From assembly GCA_020443005.1 (NCBI GenBank), contig JAGRJA010000516.1, forward strand, positions 1 through 5,824: a stretch of 5,824 bases of DNA, given 5' to 3'. The position numbers and the translations under genes were made by a program. Positions 5,234 to 5,824 of this stretch are shown here, piece by piece. The stretch is from Pseudomonadales bacterium. GTDB taxonomy: Bacteria; Pseudomonadota; Gammaproteobacteria; Pseudomonadales; UBA7239. Each line of letters begins with the position of its first letter. The first letter of the stretch is position 1. The notes under the pieces were generated by a model that worked only from the letters and a program-made list of their open reading frames with translations, was not told the DNA's origin and searched no databases.

Positions 5234-5824
5234 ATGCGTGAAGCCGGTAGTTTTGCATCCGATTCCCATGTGCCCACTCGCTTTGTGCGATCCCTGTTGA
5301 GTTATCTGGACAGCCAGGGGTGTGACCTGCCGGCTATTATCGAGGCGGTTGAATTGCCTTTTGACCCCCTTGACCCGATTAACGAGGATAAAACCGAAAT
5401 ACCGGCAATGTGTTATAGCCGGCTTTACCAGTGGGCGATGTGGATTGTTCAGGATGAATCCTTTGGATTGCATGCCCAGGGTGTAAGGCCCTTGGGTACT
5501 TTCAGGATGATGAGTTACACCTTGATCAATTGTCGAAATCTTGAGCATGCCATTAATCGCGCTGCGGACTTCAATGAAATACTGAAAACCACGAGAAATC
5601 CTCAACAGGTATCTCTCAGAAGGCACAGCCGTCACCCCCAGGGTTGGCCTTTGCGAATTTCTCCGGGCAAAAGCAATTTGCAGGCGGTCTATTTTTACGA
5701 TACGGATGTCAGAAGTGCCGAGCAGATGGGGGAGCTGGCCTTGCTGGGGATTGCCAGTGGAATGTCAATTTGGCACCGTTTTTGCAGTTGGCTCATTGAT
5801 ACACCGATCGAGCTTGATGAAGTT
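5234..5824 (+). CDS. AraC family transcriptional regulator, N-terminal sensor part; C-terminus beyond window
   Basis: The 197 residues seen match the N-terminal ligand-binding domain found in AraC regulators of the OruR/arabinose-binding-like type. The typical start is a short helix set (VPTRFVRSLLSYLDSQGCDLPAIIEA, 13-38). It is followed by the family's most recognisable stretch, GLHAQGVRPLGTFRMMSYTLINCRNLEHAINRAADFNEIL (78-117). The DNA-binding pair of helix-turn-helix motifs, expected in the last 100 or so residues, is outside the window, so the assignment rests on the sensor domain alone. The ATG at 5234 is the first usable start after a stop at 5204, but no Shine-Dalgarno sequence precedes it; a GTG at 5270 is an alternative, also without one. 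The gene is isolated from the upstream dehydrogenase gene by a terminator. Control of the neighbouring dehydrogenases is possible but unproven; ligand unknown. Confidence 0.75.
   Translation, partial: MREAGSFASDSHVPTRFVRSLLSYLDSQGCDLPAIIEAVELPFDPLDPINEDKTEIPAMCYSRLYQWAMWIVQDESFGLHAQGVRPLGTFRMMSYTLINCRNLEHAINRAADFNEILKTTRNPQQVSLRRHSRHPQGWPLRISPGKSNLQAVYFYDTDVRSAEQMGELALLGIASGMSIWHRFCSWLIDTPIELDEV

Noticed and set aside
5108..5635. A 175-codon minus-strand open frame across the terminator and the AraC-type gene
   Set aside because: It reads through an intrinsic terminator and opposes a frame with a recognisable sensor domain; its translation has no recognisable motif.

Overview
The window reads as a piece of a proteobacterial chromosome, most likely a gammaproteobacterium. 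Its SpeE and SpeD are very close to enterobacterial-type and bacterial class 1 enzymes, the G+C content is near one half, several genes have GAGG or AAGGAG ribosome binding sites, and a classical hairpin-plus-T-run terminator is present. The assignment to a lineage rests on protein character recalled from memory, not on a search. No RNA genes, insertion sequences, CRISPR arrays or integrated elements were seen.

Layout. Positions 1-2139, minus strand: a tightly coupled polyamine operon in the order speD (S-adenosylmethionine decarboxylase), speE (spermidine synthase), then a fold-III PLP-dependent decarboxylase of the ornithine decarboxylase group, cut by the left window edge. Neighbouring genes overlap by 1 and 4 bases. 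Positions 2140-2469: the leader and probable promoter region of that operon, followed by a strong hairpin behind the next gene. Positions 2470-3606, minus strand: a 378-residue acyl-CoA dehydrogenase-like protein without a recognisable catalytic base. Positions 3607-3935: a divergent intergenic region with an inverted repeat placed between candidate -35 and -10 boxes. Positions 3936-5111, plus strand: a second acyl-CoA dehydrogenase of 391 residues carrying the catalytic-type Asn-His-Glu-Arg motif. Positions 5155-5197: an intrinsic terminator. Positions 5234 to the right edge, plus strand: the N-terminal part of an AraC-type regulator with an arabinose-binding-like sensor domain.

How the genes work together. 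The polyamine operon can supply all steps from a basic amino acid to spermidine: the decarboxylase makes the diamine (putrescine if the substrate is ornithine), SpeD makes decarboxylated AdoMet as aminopropyl donor, and SpeE joins them. The two acyl-CoA dehydrogenases look like complementary halves of one enzyme. The plus-strand protein has the TEPGAGTD and NHER motifs but lacks RxQFG and HGGIG; the minus-strand protein has RKQFG and HGGIG but lacks the other two. This is the pattern known from heterotetrameric (alpha2beta2) dehydrogenases such as mycobacterial FadE28-FadE29 and FadE26-FadE27, which act on steroid side-chain CoA esters. The substrate here cannot be read from the sequence. The AraC-type gene next door may regulate the pair, but this is only inferred from proximity.
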